A stretch of 64,000 nucleotides of DNA from Bryobacterales bacterium (GCA_020852755.1 JADZAF010000034.1:1-64000); one strand, 5' to 3'; shown: positions 50,228 to 63,260, numbered from the stretch's first letter. Numbers and translations are program-made. The notes: a model not told the origin generated them from the letters alone.

Positions 50228-50914
50228 ATGCGCAAGTTACTGGGAACACTTGTTTTCACGGTGTTTGTCTCCGCGGCCTGGGCCGCGTCCATTCCCTCGG
50301 GAACCATTCACGGCAACTACGTTGAAGCGCGTAATGCGGATGTCTACACGGGACCGTGCTTCGCGAATTCCGAAGTCGGTCTGGTAGGCGAACTGGCGGT
50401 GTTCGGCTGGAACGTGACTCAAGGCGCCTGGAAGGGCGTGAAACTGGACGGCCTTTCGGTGGTGGGAGTCGTCCGTGCCAGCCACACGCTGGGCGACGTG
50501 GCGAAGTCGGCCTACCCGGTTAAGTCGGTCCTGGTGGTGGACGAGCGCGCCAACCTGGAACAGCGGCTCGCTCTGCAGAGCTTCGCCAGGCGGATGGGGG
50601 GCGACCTCCTCCAGGACGTGGTCAAGGTCTACTATCAGCCCATCGATTTCGGGCTGGAGAACAACGACCTGCACAGCATGAAGGCCTCGCTGGTGGCGGG
50701 CAAGCTCGCCAGAATTCAGACCCGGGCGCTGAACGCCGGCGACCACCTTTGCAGCAACGAGGAGGTCTGGTACAGCCCGCTGACCAAACTGGACCACGCC
50801 ATGCCGGCGGTGGCTGTCGCCAACCAGTACCGGGGCGAGGGCCTCGGCGCGCAGTGGAGCAGCCCGGACAAGCGCAGCTCGTTCCTGGGCACGTTCTCCG
50901 TGGCCGCCGACTGA
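50228..50914 (+). CDS. exported DUF1326-domain protein
   Basis: The 228-residue protein has a signal peptide (LLGTLVFTVFVSAAWAA). A DUF1326-type domain covers most of the rest: IHGNYVEARNADVYTGPCFA with its conserved Cys, GWNVTQGAWKGVKLDGLSVV, and later VYYQPIDFGLENNDLHSMKA. DUF1326 proteins have no established function. A second Cys lies in GDHLCSNEEVWYSPL. It has its own strong -10 and no operon partner. Confidence 0.8.
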   Translation: MRKLLGTLVFTVFVSAAWAASIPSGTIHGNYVEARNADVYTGPCFANSEVGLVGELAVFGWNVTQGAWKGVKLDGLSVVGVVRASHTLGDVAKSAYPVKSVLVVDERANLEQRLALQSFARRMGGDLLQDVVKVYYQPIDFGLENNDLHSMKASLVAGKLARIQTRALNAGDHLCSNEEVWYSPLTKLDHAMPAVAVANQYRGEGLGAQWSSPDKRSSFLGTFSVAAD

Positions 50915-50985
50915 GCGGCTCCCCAACACTCTGGAACGAAGCCGCCGCTGCATGCCGGGTACGCGGGGACAGGCCGGTCGCGTGC

Positions 50986-50991
50986 TAGCAT
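50986..50991 (+). promoter_or_regulatory. extended -10 TGCTAGCAT for the SDR gene
   Basis: TAGCAT with a TGC extension ends 8 nt before TTG 51000, supporting the TTG start and a leaderless transcript. Confidence 0.4.
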
Positions 50992-51839
50992 GAAGTGTTT
51001 TGGACTCATTCCGAGATAAGGGTGTCTTAATTACCGGCGCCGGGCGCGGGATCGGGAAACGCCTGGCCATCGGCTTCGCTCAGGCCGGGGCCCGGGTCGG
51101 ACTGCTGGCGCGCAGCCGGCCGGAGTTGAACCTGGCCAAGCTGGAGATCGAGCACGCGGGCGGGACCGCCATGCGGATCTGCGCCGATGTCCGCGACTAC
51201 GATCAGCTGACCCGCGCGGTCGGGCGCATGACGGTGGCATTCGGCGGCGTGGACGTCCTGATCGCCGCGGCCGCGGTGCAGGGGCCGGTGGGACCGCTGG
51301 CGGACGTCGACCGGAAGCGCTGGATCGAAACCATCGAGGTGAACCTGGTGGGCGTCATGAACGCCTGCCGCGCCGCGCTTCCGCAGATGATCCAGCGGCG
51401 CGCCGGCAAGGTCCTGGTCATCGCCGGAGGCGGCGCGGCCTACTCCCGTCCGAACTTCTCCGCCTACGCCGCGTCCAAAGCGGCGGTGGTACGGCTGGTG
51501 GAAACGCTGGCCGACGAGGTGCGCGAGCACAACGTGCAGATCAACGCGCTGGCGCCGGGCGGGACCTATACCCACATGATCGACGAGATCATCCAGGCCG
51601 GGGACAAGGCGGGGCACAAGGCCCTGGAAGAGGCCGTGCAACTACGGCGTACCGGCGGAACCAGCCCGGAAAAGCAGATCAGGCTGGCCCTGTTCCTGGC
51701 CGGTCCGCGCTCCAACCACATCAGCGGCAAGCTTATCCACGTCAATGACGACTGGCGCCGCCTGGAGGATGCCAATATCCACCCGGATTCACTCACCCTT
51801 CGGCGCATCACCAAGCCGCAGGTGGAGGAACCGGCCGCT

Positions 51840-54802
<2,963 letters not shown>

Positions 54803-54847
54803 CCGGCCGTCTCGTGGCGCGCGCCCCGCATGACAGGGTGTGCATCA

Positions 54848-54876
54848 AACCGCTTCCTTGGCTCGCGCTTCCGGCA
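54848..54876 (-). repeat. possible degenerate copy of the dispersed repeat
   Basis: AACCGCTTCCT then TGGCTCGCGCTTCCGG resembles the reverse of copies 1 and 3 with small indels. It lies in the 240-bp gap between ligA and the histidine kinase. Confidence 0.35.
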
Positions 54877-55042
54877 GCGTGTGACCCGCTGCCGCTATGC
54901 TTGCGCCGCCCTCCGGCCGGTACCTGAACGGCCTCTCACTTCTGTCTCGCGCGAGCCCCGCAAGACATTTTCACTATCATCCCGGTCCCACTAAAGATAG
55001 AATGGTCCTGACGGGCGCTCGCCCGGAGAGTTCGGGGCACGG

Positions 55043-56995
55043 ATGCATTCTGAGTTTGGGGAAGTTGAGAGGGAGCGGGTGTTCTCGGGGAGCGAGGCGA
55101 CCGCACGGGCGCTGCTGGAGTCGGCGGCCCAAGGCATCGTAATTGTCAACCGCGACGGCCGGATCCTGCAAGCCAACGCCAGGACCGGGGAGTTGTTTGG
55201 TTACCAGGGCGAGGAGCTGATCGGACAGCCCATGGAGATCCTGCTGCCCGAATCTCTGCGCAGCCTCCACGCCCGCCAGCGGGAGGAGTATTTCCGCCGT
55301 CCTCGCAAGCGGCCCATCGGGATCGGGATGGACCTGGTGGGCCGCAGGAAGGACGGAAGCGAATTCCCCACCGAGGTCAGCCTCAGCTACGTCCGCGAGG
55401 GCGGCCAGTTGCTGGCCATCGCCTTTATCAGCGACATCTCGGAGCGTAAGCGCTCCGAGGAGGCGTTGCGGCAGGCTAACGAGACGCTGGCCGTGGTGAT
55501 CAACGCCTCGCCGCTGGCCATTTGGGCCTCGGACCTGGATGGCAACCTGACCTTGTGGAACCGGGCGGCGGAGCGCATCTTCGGATGGAAGGCGGAAGAG
55601 GTGCTCGGGCGGCCGCTGCCCCTGATCCCGCCCGGCCAGGAGGACGACTTCCGAACTTTGTTCGAACTGACCCGCAATGGCCAGGGCCAGTCCAACGTGG
55701 AGCGGATCCGGCTCAGAAAAGACGGCGGCCCGATCGCGGCCAGCGTGTGGACCGCGCCGCTGAGCGATGCGCAAGGCGCCATCCGCGGAGTGCTGGCCAT
55801 CGCGGCCGACTCCACGGAGCGCAAACAGTGGGAAGCGCACCTGCGGCAGTCCCAGAAGATGGAGGCCATCGGCCGGCTGGCCGGGGGCATCGCGCACGAT
55901 TTCAATAATCTGCTGACCGTCATCACCGGCTACAGCGATCTGGTGCTGCGCGCCCTGGACAAGGCGAATCCCCTGCGGCGGGACATCGAGGAGATCCGCA
56001 ACGCGGGCGAGCGTGCCTCCCGTTTGACCCAGCAGTTGCTGGCCTTCGGCCGCCGCCAGGTCAGCCAGCCCCGCGTGCTGGATCTGAACTCGCTGATCCG
56101 CGACATGCACCCGCTGCTGCGCCGGACCATCGGCGAGAATTGCGAGATCATCCCGGGTCTGGACCCCTCGCCGGCCTGCGTCCAGGCCGACCCCGGGCAG
56201 ATCGAGCAGGTGCTGATCAACCTGGTGCTGAACGCGCGCGACGCCATGCCTCGCGGCGGCCGCATCACCGTCGAGACGGCCAACGTGGACCTGGGCGCCG
56301 AGTATGTCCGGACCCACCCGGGAATGCAATCCGGCTCGTACGTCATGCTGGCGGTAAGCGACCAGGGCCACGGCATGGACGAGCAGACCCGGACTCACAT
56401 TTTCGAGCCCTTTTTCAGCACCAAGGAAAAAGGCACCGGCCTGGGGCTGGCTACGGTCTACGGGATTGTGAAGCAGAGCCGCGGCGAAATCTGGGTGTAC
56501 AGCGAGCCGGGTTTCGGGTCCACCTTCAAGATCTACTTCCCGCGGGCGTCCGGCGCGGCGGCCGGGGTCGAGCCGGCGGCGCTGCCGTCGGCCGCCGCGC
56601 GGAACCCCGGGCGCAGCGAGACGATCCTGCTGGTGGAGGACGAAGAGGGCGTGCGCAAGCTGGTGCGCGAGATGCTCCGGCTGCGAGGCTACCGTGTTCT
56701 GGAGGCCGGAAGCGGCCAGGAAGCGCTGCGCATCGGCCGGGCGCACTCCGGCCCCATCCATCTTCTGCTCACCGACGTGGTGATGCCCCGCATGCAGGGC
56801 AGCGAACTGGCCAGGCGGCTGCTGGCGATGCGCCCCCGGCTGAAGGTTCTCTTCATGTCCGGCTACACCGACAACATGGTCCTGCAGCACGGGGTGCTGG
56901 AGGCCGGCACGGCCTTTCTGCAAAAACCCTTCACCGCCGAGCTGCTGGAGCGTAAGCTGCGCGAGGTGCTGGATTCCGGCGCCCGCACCGCCTAG
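55043..56995 (+). CDS. hybrid sensor histidine kinase with two PAS domains and receiver
   Basis: The 650-residue protein has no membrane helix. Domains in order: PAS (about 17-140; GIVIVNRDGRILQANARTGE), PAS (about 145-260; PLAIWASDLDGNLTLWNRAA), HisKA with the phospho-acceptor in LAGGIAHDFNNLLTV, an HATPase with LVLNARDAMPRGG (N box), SDQGHGMDEQ (G1) and GTGLGLATVYGIV (G2), and a C-terminal receiver (about 527-640; phospho-Asp in HLLLTDVVMPRM). It is a cytoplasmic sensor with unknown signal and no DNA-binding partner beside it. It may be the first gene of a transcript including biotin carboxylase (23-bp gap). Confidence 0.93.
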   Translation: MHSEFGEVERERVFSGSEATARALLESAAQGIVIVNRDGRILQANARTGELFGYQGEELIGQPMEILLPESLRSLHARQREEYFRRPRKRPIGIGMDLVGRRKDGSEFPTEVSLSYVREGGQLLAIAFISDISERKRSEEALRQANETLAVVINASPLAIWASDLDGNLTLWNRAAERIFGWKAEEVLGRPLPLIPPGQEDDFRTLFELTRNGQGQSNVERIRLRKDGGPIAASVWTAPLSDAQGAIRGVLAIAADSTERKQWEAHLRQSQKMEAIGRLAGGIAHDFNNLLTVITGYSDLVLRALDKANPLRRDIEEIRNAGERASRLTQQLLAFGRRQVSQPRVLDLNSLIRDMHPLLRRTIGENCEIIPGLDPSPACVQADPGQIEQVLINLVLNARDAMPRGGRITVETANVDLGAEYVRTHPGMQSGSYVMLAVSDQGHGMDEQTRTHIFEPFFSTKEKGTGLGLATVYGIVKQSRGEIWVYSEPGFGSTFKIYFPRASGAAAGVEPAALPSAAARNPGRSETILLVEDEEGVRKLVREMLRLRGYRVLEAGSGQEALRIGRAHSGPIHLLLTDVVMPRMQGSELARRLLAMRPRLKVLFMSGYTDNMVLQHGVLEAGTAFLQKPFTAELLERKLREVLDSGARTA

Positions 56996-57018
56996 AGCGA
57001 AGGGCCAGGCAGAGCGCC

Positions 57019-58518
57019 ATGTTCCGCAAAATCCTGATCGCCAACCGGGGTGAAATCGCCGTCCGGATCATCCGGGCGCTGCGAGAGATGAACATCCGCA
57101 GCGTGGCCGTGTACTCGGACGCGGACCGCGCCTCGCTGCACGTGCGCATGGCGGACGAGGCGGTGCACATCGGCCCCTCGCCTGCGCCCGAGAGCTACCT
57201 CGCCATCGAACGGATTCTGCATGCCGCTGCATCGCGGGGCGCCGAAGCCGTTCATCCGGGCTACGGCTTCCTGAGCGAGAACGCGGATTTCGCGGCCGCC
57301 TGCGAGGATGCCGGGGTGGTGTTCATCGGGCCTCCCGCGGAAGCCATGCGGAAAATGGGGTCGAAGCTGAGTGCGCGCCAGGTGGCGCGCGAGGCGGGCG
57401 TGCCCGTGGTTCCCGGCGCTGAATGCGGCATCGCCTCCCTGGAGGAGGCCCGGCGCACCGCCGCCGCTTTCGGATATCCCGTCCTGCTCAAGGCTTCGGC
57501 GGGCGGTGGCGGGAAAGGCATGCGCCTGGTGGCGGGTGACCACGAATTGGAGGCCGCCCTGCGCGACGCGGCGGCCGAGGCGCAAGCCGCTTTCGGCGAT
57601 CCCGCGGTCTATATCGAGAAGGTGGTGGAGCGCCCCAGGCACCTCGAGGTTCAACTGATCGGCGACAAGCACGGCGACCTCGTGCACCTGGGCGAACGCG
57701 AGTGCTCGTTGCAGCGGCGGCATCAGAAAGTCATGGAGGAGTGCCCTTCCCCCCTGGCGGCCTCCCGGCCCGGCCTTCGAGAGCGTATGGGCGAGGCCGC
57801 CATCCGTGTGGCCCGCGCGGCCGGATACCGGAATGCCGGCACGGTCGAGTTTCTGGTGGACCGGGATGCGAACTTCTACTTTCTCGAAATGAACACCCGC
57901 CTTCAGGTAGAGCATCCCGTGACCGAGCTGGTGACCGGGCTGGACCTTGTGAAGCTGCAGATCCAGGTGGCGGCCGGCGAGCGCCTGCCTTTCGAGCAGG
58001 CCGCTGTCAGCTGGCGCGGCGCCGCCCTGGAATGCCGGATCTACGCCGAGGATCCGGATAACAACTTCTATCCTTCGCCCGGCCTCATCATGCGGCTGGA
58101 GCGGCCGGCCGGCCCTGGCGTGCGGCTGGACTCGGGCGTCTATCAGGGCTGGACCGTGCCGCTCGACTACGATCCCCTGCTCGCCAAACTGGCCGTGCAG
58201 GCGGCCACCCGGCAGGAGGCCATCGCCCGCATGATCCGGGCCCTGGATGAATACTATGTTGCGGGCATCAAGACCAACTTGAGTTTCTTCCGCCGGATTC
58301 TGGAGGACCCCGCGTTCCTGGCCGGCGAGCTGCATACCACTTTTATCGAAGAGTTCTTCGCGCGGCGAAAGCACAGCGCTCCGCCTGCGGACCCGGAACT
58401 CGAAGCCGTGGCTGCCCTGGTGGCCGCGGTTCATTCCGAACCGGATGGAGCCGGGCACTCGCCGCCGGCCGGCTGGAACCGCTGGCGGGCTGAGGGGCGG
58501 AGCGAGCAGCTGAGATGA
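57019..58518 (+). CDS. biotin carboxylase subunit of an acyl-CoA carboxylase
   Basis: The 499-residue ATP-grasp enzyme begins FRKILIANRGEIAVRIIRAL. It has the HPGYGFLSENADFA loop, the Gly-rich KASAGGGGKGMRLV ATP loop, the ERECSLQRRHQKVMEE segment and EMNTRLQVEHPVTELVTGLD. The core ends near 445 and a short Ala/Pro-rich tail follows. It carboxylates biotin on a carrier using bicarbonate and ATP. The next gene encodes a biotin carrier (ATGA overlap). No carboxyltransferase gene is adjacent, so the product could be acetyl-, propionyl- or methylcrotonyl-CoA carboxylase. Confidence 0.92.
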   Translation: MFRKILIANRGEIAVRIIRALREMNIRSVAVYSDADRASLHVRMADEAVHIGPSPAPESYLAIERILHAAASRGAEAVHPGYGFLSENADFAAACEDAGVVFIGPPAEAMRKMGSKLSARQVAREAGVPVVPGAECGIASLEEARRTAAAFGYPVLLKASAGGGGKGMRLVAGDHELEAALRDAAAEAQAAFGDPAVYIEKVVERPRHLEVQLIGDKHGDLVHLGERECSLQRRHQKVMEECPSPLAASRPGLRERMGEAAIRVARAAGYRNAGTVEFLVDRDANFYFLEMNTRLQVEHPVTELVTGLDLVKLQIQVAAGERLPFEQAAVSWRGAALECRIYAEDPDNNFYPSPGLIMRLERPAGPGVRLDSGVYQGWTVPLDYDPLLAKLAVQAATRQEAIARMIRALDEYYVAGIKTNLSFFRRILEDPAFLAGELHTTFIEEFFARRKHSAPPADPELEAVAALVAAVHSEPDGAGHSPPAGWNRWRAEGRSEQLR

Positions 58519-59012
58519 AGAGGCCCGTGCGGGTGGACCAGCGCGAAGACTGGCTCGAAATGACCCGGGAGGGCATCGAGTGCCGCTTCCGCTACGGTCC
58601 GGGCCCGGAGCAGACCGCGGTGCTCCAACAGGTGGAAGCCGGCGTCTACCTGGTGCTGATCGAGGGGCGGGCGTACGAGGCCAAGATCGAACCCGGACCG
58701 GATTGCCTCTATGTGGCCGCCGGAGGACGCCGTTTCGCGGTTCAGGTGCGCGATCCCCGCGCCTGGACGCCGAACCGGAAGGGGCTCCGGGGCGGCGAGC
58801 GGGTCAGCCTGACGGCCCCCATGCCCGGCAAGGTGGTGCGGTTGCTCGCCGCCCAGGGCGATCGCGTCGAGACGGGACAGGGAATCCTGGTGCTGGAAGC
58901 CATGAAGATGCAGAACGAGGTGAAGACGCCCCGGTCGGGCATCGTGGCTTCGTTGAAGGTGCAGACGGGCGACGCGGTAGGGCCCGGCCAGGTGCTGGCG
59001 GTGATCGAGTAG
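58515..59012 (+). CDS. biotin carboxyl carrier protein
   Basis: The 165-residue protein has a C-terminal biotinyl domain with the attachment motif LEAMKMQNEVKTP and the flat APMPGKVVRLLAAQGDRV and GIVASLKVQTGDAVGPGQV strands. The N-terminal 90 residues form a beta-rich stretch (VYLVLIEGRAYEAKIEPG) like the linker between carboxylase and carrier in propionyl-CoA carboxylase alpha chains. It looks as if such a fused alpha chain were split into two genes here. It starts within the stop of the biotin carboxylase gene (ATGA). Confidence 0.9.
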   Translation: MKRPVRVDQREDWLEMTREGIECRFRYGPGPEQTAVLQQVEAGVYLVLIEGRAYEAKIEPGPDCLYVAAGGRRFAVQVRDPRAWTPNRKGLRGGERVSLTAPMPGKVVRLLAAQGDRVETGQGILVLEAMKMQNEVKTPRSGIVASLKVQTGDAVGPGQVLAVIE

Positions 59013-59106
59013 CGGTCGTAAGGTGGCCGGCCCTTCATGTAAGGGATAAGCCGGATTGCCGCCCGGCCCGCTCCTCCCCCACCATGGACTACGAGGGAAG
59101 AGTGCC

Positions 59107-59301
59107 ATGCCCGCAATCGAGCCGCTCTGGAAACGAACCGTGTCCCGGCTGGGGAGAGACTGCTCCGGCCAGGACCTGATCGAGTACGCCCTGATGGCCG
59201 CCCTGGTCGCGGTGGCCTGCGGCGCCATCATGCCCCCGGTGGGCAACTCTATCAGCACCATCTTCTCGAAAGTCACCTCGGTGGCGTCGCTGGCGTCGTA
59301 G
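59107..59301 (+). CDS. Flp-type (type IVb) pilin, orphan
   Basis: The 64-residue protein has a short basic leader and the type IVb prepilin motif SGQDLIEYALMAALVAV. Cleavage after Gly would leave Glu at position 5 followed by Tyr, the Flp hallmark. A single membrane helix follows and the C-terminus is short. Flp pilins build Tad pili for adhesion. No Tad secretion, prepilin peptidase or other pilus genes are in the window, so this is a lone copy that would need a remote assembly system. The start is ATG 59107. Confidence 0.8.
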   Translation: MPAIEPLWKRTVSRLGRDCSGQDLIEYALMAALVAVACGAIMPPVGNSISTIFSKVTSVASLAS

Positions 59302-59683
59302 GGTTGCGCACTCCGCCTGTCGATGGGCCGCGGAGGGTCCACCAGGGCGAAAGATCTCTACGGAAAACCGCTGCTGCCCGGCGTGAATTGCGGATAAGGA
59401 AGGGCGGCGCCGGGCCTTCAACGCTGCTCGTGACGGGCGGCAGGATCCGGTTCGGCAACCCGCGCGGCACAGCGACCCAATCTCACTCCGGACACGCCAC
59501 CCATCCCTCACCAGGAATCCAGCGAATCCTCCGGGCGGCGCTGTGACCAACCAGCGCTTCGGCGTCTTCCCTTCGGCAGGCCGCGCAGCCATTCCTCCAG
59601 CCCCTGATCGGCGGGTTCGGCCGTCTCCGGCGGCGCCACGGAATCAGGATGGCCGTGGCGCCGCCGGACGTCTCATCGAGGAC
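59302..59683. other. 382-bp gene-free stretch between pilin and receptor genes
   Basis: No convincing coding frame is seen. The only clear structure is the 16-bp hairpin at its right end (59626-59668). Confidence 0.5.
59626..59668 (-). terminator. perfect 16-bp hairpin downstream of the receptor gene
   Basis: TCCGGCGGCGCCACGG (59626-59641) and CCGTGGCGCCGCCGGA (59653-59668) form a perfect stem with an 11-nt loop, 15 bp past the receptor stop on the minus strand. It is the strongest hairpin seen in the window; no T-run follows. Confidence 0.6.
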
Positions 59684-62600
59684 TCAAAAGTGGAGGCGGG
59701 CGGCGTACTGAACCTCCCGGCCCACGTTCGCCTGGCTGGTAATGCGCCCGAACAGCGAGCTGGTCACAGTCACGTTAGGGTTCGCCCACTGGACGGTGTT
59801 AGTCATGTTGTAGGCTTCCAAACGGAACTCCAGCCGGAAACGCTCCGTCAGCCGGAAGTTCTTGGCCAGCGTTGTGTTCAGATCGAAACGGCTGGGTCCC
59901 GTCAGTCCTTCGTACTGATAGGGATTCGTTCGCGGTGTGTAGGGCTCGGGCCGCTTGAACTTCGAGGTGTCGAACCACTTGTCCCGCACCGGGTTCTCCA
60001 GCACGGGATCGCCCTCGGCGATCATCTGCCCGAAGCGCAGGAAGGTCCCCGAGTTGTAGAACAGCACCCAACTGGTCGACCAGCCGCCCAGCACCGCCTC
60101 CAACACCGGATGCGCCTGGGTAAGGAGTCTGCGGCCGCGGCCGAAGGGGAGATCGTAAGTCGCGGCCACGTTGAAGCGGTGGCGTGAATTGTCGCTGTCG
60201 AGAAAGGTGAAGCGCTCCGCATACTGATCGTCGCTGTTGAAGAAATTGGACGACCGCTCGCGGTTGTAGTTGTACCCGATCATGAAGCTGTAACCCTTGC
60301 TGAACGGGCGTTGAAGCTTGATCTGCAGGGCCTTGTAACGGTTCAGGACTCCGTCCGTGTAGGTTTGTGTCAAGCTGCCGTACTGCGGGTAGGGCGCCAG
60401 CAGGCTGCCGATGGTCACACGCGCCTGGTTTCTCAGAGGCCCCGGAAACTTTTCCTTCGTGAGATAGCCGTAGAACGGGTTGGCGATTGTTCGGGAGAGG
60501 TTCGCTTTATGCGTATAGGTGTACTGCGGGTCCGCCATGTTGAGGGCCTTCGAATAGGGCAGATCGTGACCGAAGTTCATGAAAAATGTGACGTCGACAT
60601 GTAATTGTTCGGGAAGCTGCCGCTGCACGGAGAAGTTGATGCGGTCGTTTACGGCCGAGCGGTATTGCTGCTTCACCCAGCTTGCCTGGTCGCCAAGGTT
60701 CTGATAGCGCCCCAGGGATTTGCCCACCGGGAGGATGAGCGGATTGCTGGCAGGGAAGGGGTCGCTCAGCCGCGCCTGCGGGATACCCTCCAGCACCGGC
60801 GCCGCTTCCGTGGTGGCGTTGAACCCGTCGGTCGGAAGGCCCAGGATCAGGAATGTCTGCGACTGCGGCGGCACCACGTAGCGGGCATAGCCGACGCGAA
60901 CCGCGGTCCTGTCGTTCAGGCGCAAGGCCATGCCGGCGCGCGGGATGAAAACGGTCTTCTGGGTATCGAACATGCCGCGGTGCTGGTCGTCGGTGCTTAC
61001 CCAGGCGCCGTTGTACCTGTACGGAATGTCGGCGACGGCCCGCACCTCGGCCGGGATCGCCGGCGGGTTGGACTGCATCTCCGGTATCGGATTGGTGAGA
61101 TCGAGATAGCGCGAAATGCGGTCCTTGACCTCCACCGGCGGCGACTCGTACTCATAGCGCAGCCCGAGATTGAGGGTCAGGTTGCGGCTCACCTTGAAAT
61201 CATCCTGAATGTAGACGCCGTAGTAATTGACACTGGTGATTTGCGGGGTGGTGTAACGGGCGATCGAGTCGCTGCCCAGCGCGCCCAGCAGGAACGTGGC
61301 CCAGGTGTCGCCGTTGTAGCGTGCGTCCGGCGAGATGAAGGTGTCCGCGGTGAGTGAGGAACTGAAATTGAAGGAACTCAGGGTGGGCATGTGTACGTCG
61401 GAGATGTTCCGCCGCCATTCGAGACCCGCCTTCAACTGATGCGAAGACTGTTCCCGGGAGATCCGGCCATGGCCGCTGTAGTTGTACGGGTGCTGGATCC
61501 AGTAGCTCGACCGGCCCAGGCTGCCGATCCGGGGATAGTACAGCTTCTTCACCTCGGCGTTGTAAGGCTTGTACCAGTCGTTGGGCCACAGTTCGTGGTA
61601 GAAGGACTCCGAAACCTCGGTCAGCGGGTCGTCGAGGTCATCCTGCAGCGACCAGTAGCTGCCGCGGAGGTTCAACACGGTGGTGGGACTTACCAGGTAC
61701 ACCACGTCGGCCGCGACCTGCCGGGAAGCCATGATCCCGCCGTTGAACTGGGCGCCCGGGGACTCAAGCCAGCCTTGAGGGGACTGGACCATGGAGAACC
61801 GGCTGTAGCGCCCGAAGACCTTCCACTTGTCGTTGATGTTCCAGTCGGTTCGATCCGAGAAGTTCCAGAACTCCTGCAAGCGCCCGTAGCCCAGTTTGAA
61901 GTTGTTCACACCGGTCTGGTTGTCGCCAGGATTGTTGGGCACCCACAGGTCCTTGATGACCCTCAGAGACACCCGGTCCATGCTGGCCTGCGGGATGCGG
62001 TTGCCCGGGAAGGGTGTTCGGGTAGCCTTGTTGGCCGCCGGATCGAACTTCGTGCTCCAGGGGTCGTAGATCGTGCGGAGCCCGCTGAACGTATTGAGCG
62101 ACTGCGAGAAGTCGCCGGTTCGCTCGAGATCCGTGGGCAGCGTTTGCATGGTGCTCAACGGTTGGGCTGTCCGCCATTTCTCGAAGGTGCCGAAATTGAA
62201 CAGCTTGTTCCTGACGATCGGCCCGCCGATGGTGCCGCCTCCGACATGGCTGCGGACCAGGTTCGGCGAGCGCGTCACGGCGTTGCTGACCGCGTTCAAC
62301 CGGGGGTTCCGGCCGAAGTAATACAGCGAGCCGTGCACCTCGTTGGTGCCGGACTTCATCGAGAGATTCATGACGCCCCCGCCGCTATGGCCATACTCGG
62401 CGTCCACGCTGTTCTGCTGGATGCTCACTTCCTGCACCGCGTCGATGGGGGGAGCGTAGGAGCCCTTGTCGGAGATGCTCAGAGGAGCCCCGTCCAGCAG
62501 CAGGTCGTTCTTCTTGCTGGTGCCGCCTCCCACGTCCAGGCTGCTGGTGGAGTACATGAAGTAGGGGTAATGGGCATTAGGCTGGTAGAAATACCGGTTC

Positions 62601-63088
62601 ACTACGGCCGGATCCAGCAGCGCCATGGTGAAGGGATTGCGGGCCATCGTCGGCAGATCGTCGAGCATCTTGCGGTCGACGGTCATCTGCATGGTGCTGG
62701 TATTGAACTGTACGGCGACCGGCGTCTCCTTCACCACCACCGTTTCGGAGACGGCTCCGACCGTGAGGCTGGCATCCACTGTCACGTCGCCGGCCACCTG
62801 AACTACGATGTTCTGCTGGATGAATTTCGAAAACCCGGCCGCCTCCACCGTGATGGTGTAGGTTCCCGGGTCCACCAGGTCGAAGAAGTACCTTCCATTA
62901 GGGTTGGTCTCCTTCACGCTTACGATGCCGGTCTTGTCGTTGGCCAGGGAGATGGTGGCGCCGACAACCACCGCCTGGCTCGCGTCGGTGACCACGCCCT
63001 GTACTTTGCCTCGATAGTCCTGGGCGTTCAGAAGCGAGAGCACTGAGAGAAACAGGCACGGGAGTGCATGCGCGCGGACTCGGATCAT
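59684..63088 (-). CDS. TonB-dependent-receptor-like outer membrane protein with carboxypeptidase-regulatory domain
   Basis: The 1134-residue protein has a signal peptide (LPCLFLSVLSLLNAQ) and a regulatory-like domain (about 27-110; VQGVVTDASQAVVVGATISL then YFFDLVDPGTYTITVEAAGF). A plug-like region (KKNDLLLDGAPLSISDKGS; HSGGGVMNLSMKSGTNEVHG) and a barrel ending EVQYAARLHF follow. The start ATG 63088 has AAGGAG seven nt upstream; an ATG 16 codons earlier would spoil the signal peptide. Like the other two receptors here it is Oar-like with unknown ligand. It lies 172 bp after a PKD-domain gene and may share its transcript. Confidence 0.87.
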   Translation of the reverse strand: MIRVRAHALPCLFLSVLSLLNAQDYRGKVQGVVTDASQAVVVGATISLANDKTGIVSVKETNPNGRYFFDLVDPGTYTITVEAAGFSKFIQQNIVVQVAGDVTVDASLTVGAVSETVVVKETPVAVQFNTSTMQMTVDRKMLDDLPTMARNPFTMALLDPAVVNRYFYQPNAHYPYFMYSTSSLDVGGGTSKKNDLLLDGAPLSISDKGSYAPPIDAVQEVSIQQNSVDAEYGHSGGGVMNLSMKSGTNEVHGSLYYFGRNPRLNAVSNAVTRSPNLVRSHVGGGTIGGPIVRNKLFNFGTFEKWRTAQPLSTMQTLPTDLERTGDFSQSLNTFSGLRTIYDPWSTKFDPAANKATRTPFPGNRIPQASMDRVSLRVIKDLWVPNNPGDNQTGVNNFKLGYGRLQEFWNFSDRTDWNINDKWKVFGRYSRFSMVQSPQGWLESPGAQFNGGIMASRQVAADVVYLVSPTTVLNLRGSYWSLQDDLDDPLTEVSESFYHELWPNDWYKPYNAEVKKLYYPRIGSLGRSSYWIQHPYNYSGHGRISREQSSHQLKAGLEWRRNISDVHMPTLSSFNFSSSLTADTFISPDARYNGDTWATFLLGALGSDSIARYTTPQITSVNYYGVYIQDDFKVSRNLTLNLGLRYEYESPPVEVKDRISRYLDLTNPIPEMQSNPPAIPAEVRAVADIPYRYNGAWVSTDDQHRGMFDTQKTVFIPRAGMALRLNDRTAVRVGYARYVVPPQSQTFLILGLPTDGFNATTEAAPVLEGIPQARLSDPFPASNPLILPVGKSLGRYQNLGDQASWVKQQYRSAVNDRINFSVQRQLPEQLHVDVTFFMNFGHDLPYSKALNMADPQYTYTHKANLSRTIANPFYGYLTKEKFPGPLRNQARVTIGSLLAPYPQYGSLTQTYTDGVLNRYKALQIKLQRPFSKGYSFMIGYNYNRERSSNFFNSDDQYAERFTFLDSDNSRHRFNVAATYDLPFGRGRRLLTQAHPVLEAVLGGWSTSWVLFYNSGTFLRFGQMIAEGDPVLENPVRDKWFDTSKFKRPEPYTPRTNPYQYEGLTGPSRFDLNTTLAKNFRLTERFRLEFRLEAYNMTNTVQWANPNVTVTSSLFGRITSQANVGREVQYAARLHF

Positions 63089-63260
63089 TTCAGACTCCTT
63101 CCCCGCAAGCAGGCGTTCGCGAGATCGGACCTCCAAGGCTGTCAGTCCGATTGGTGATGATATATCCTCACATTCCCGGGGTCAAGGACTTTCCGGTCTT
63201 TTATTGACGAGTGTCCGGATTCCGGGCCGTCGCTCAGCGCTTTTCGTATGCCGTGATTTC

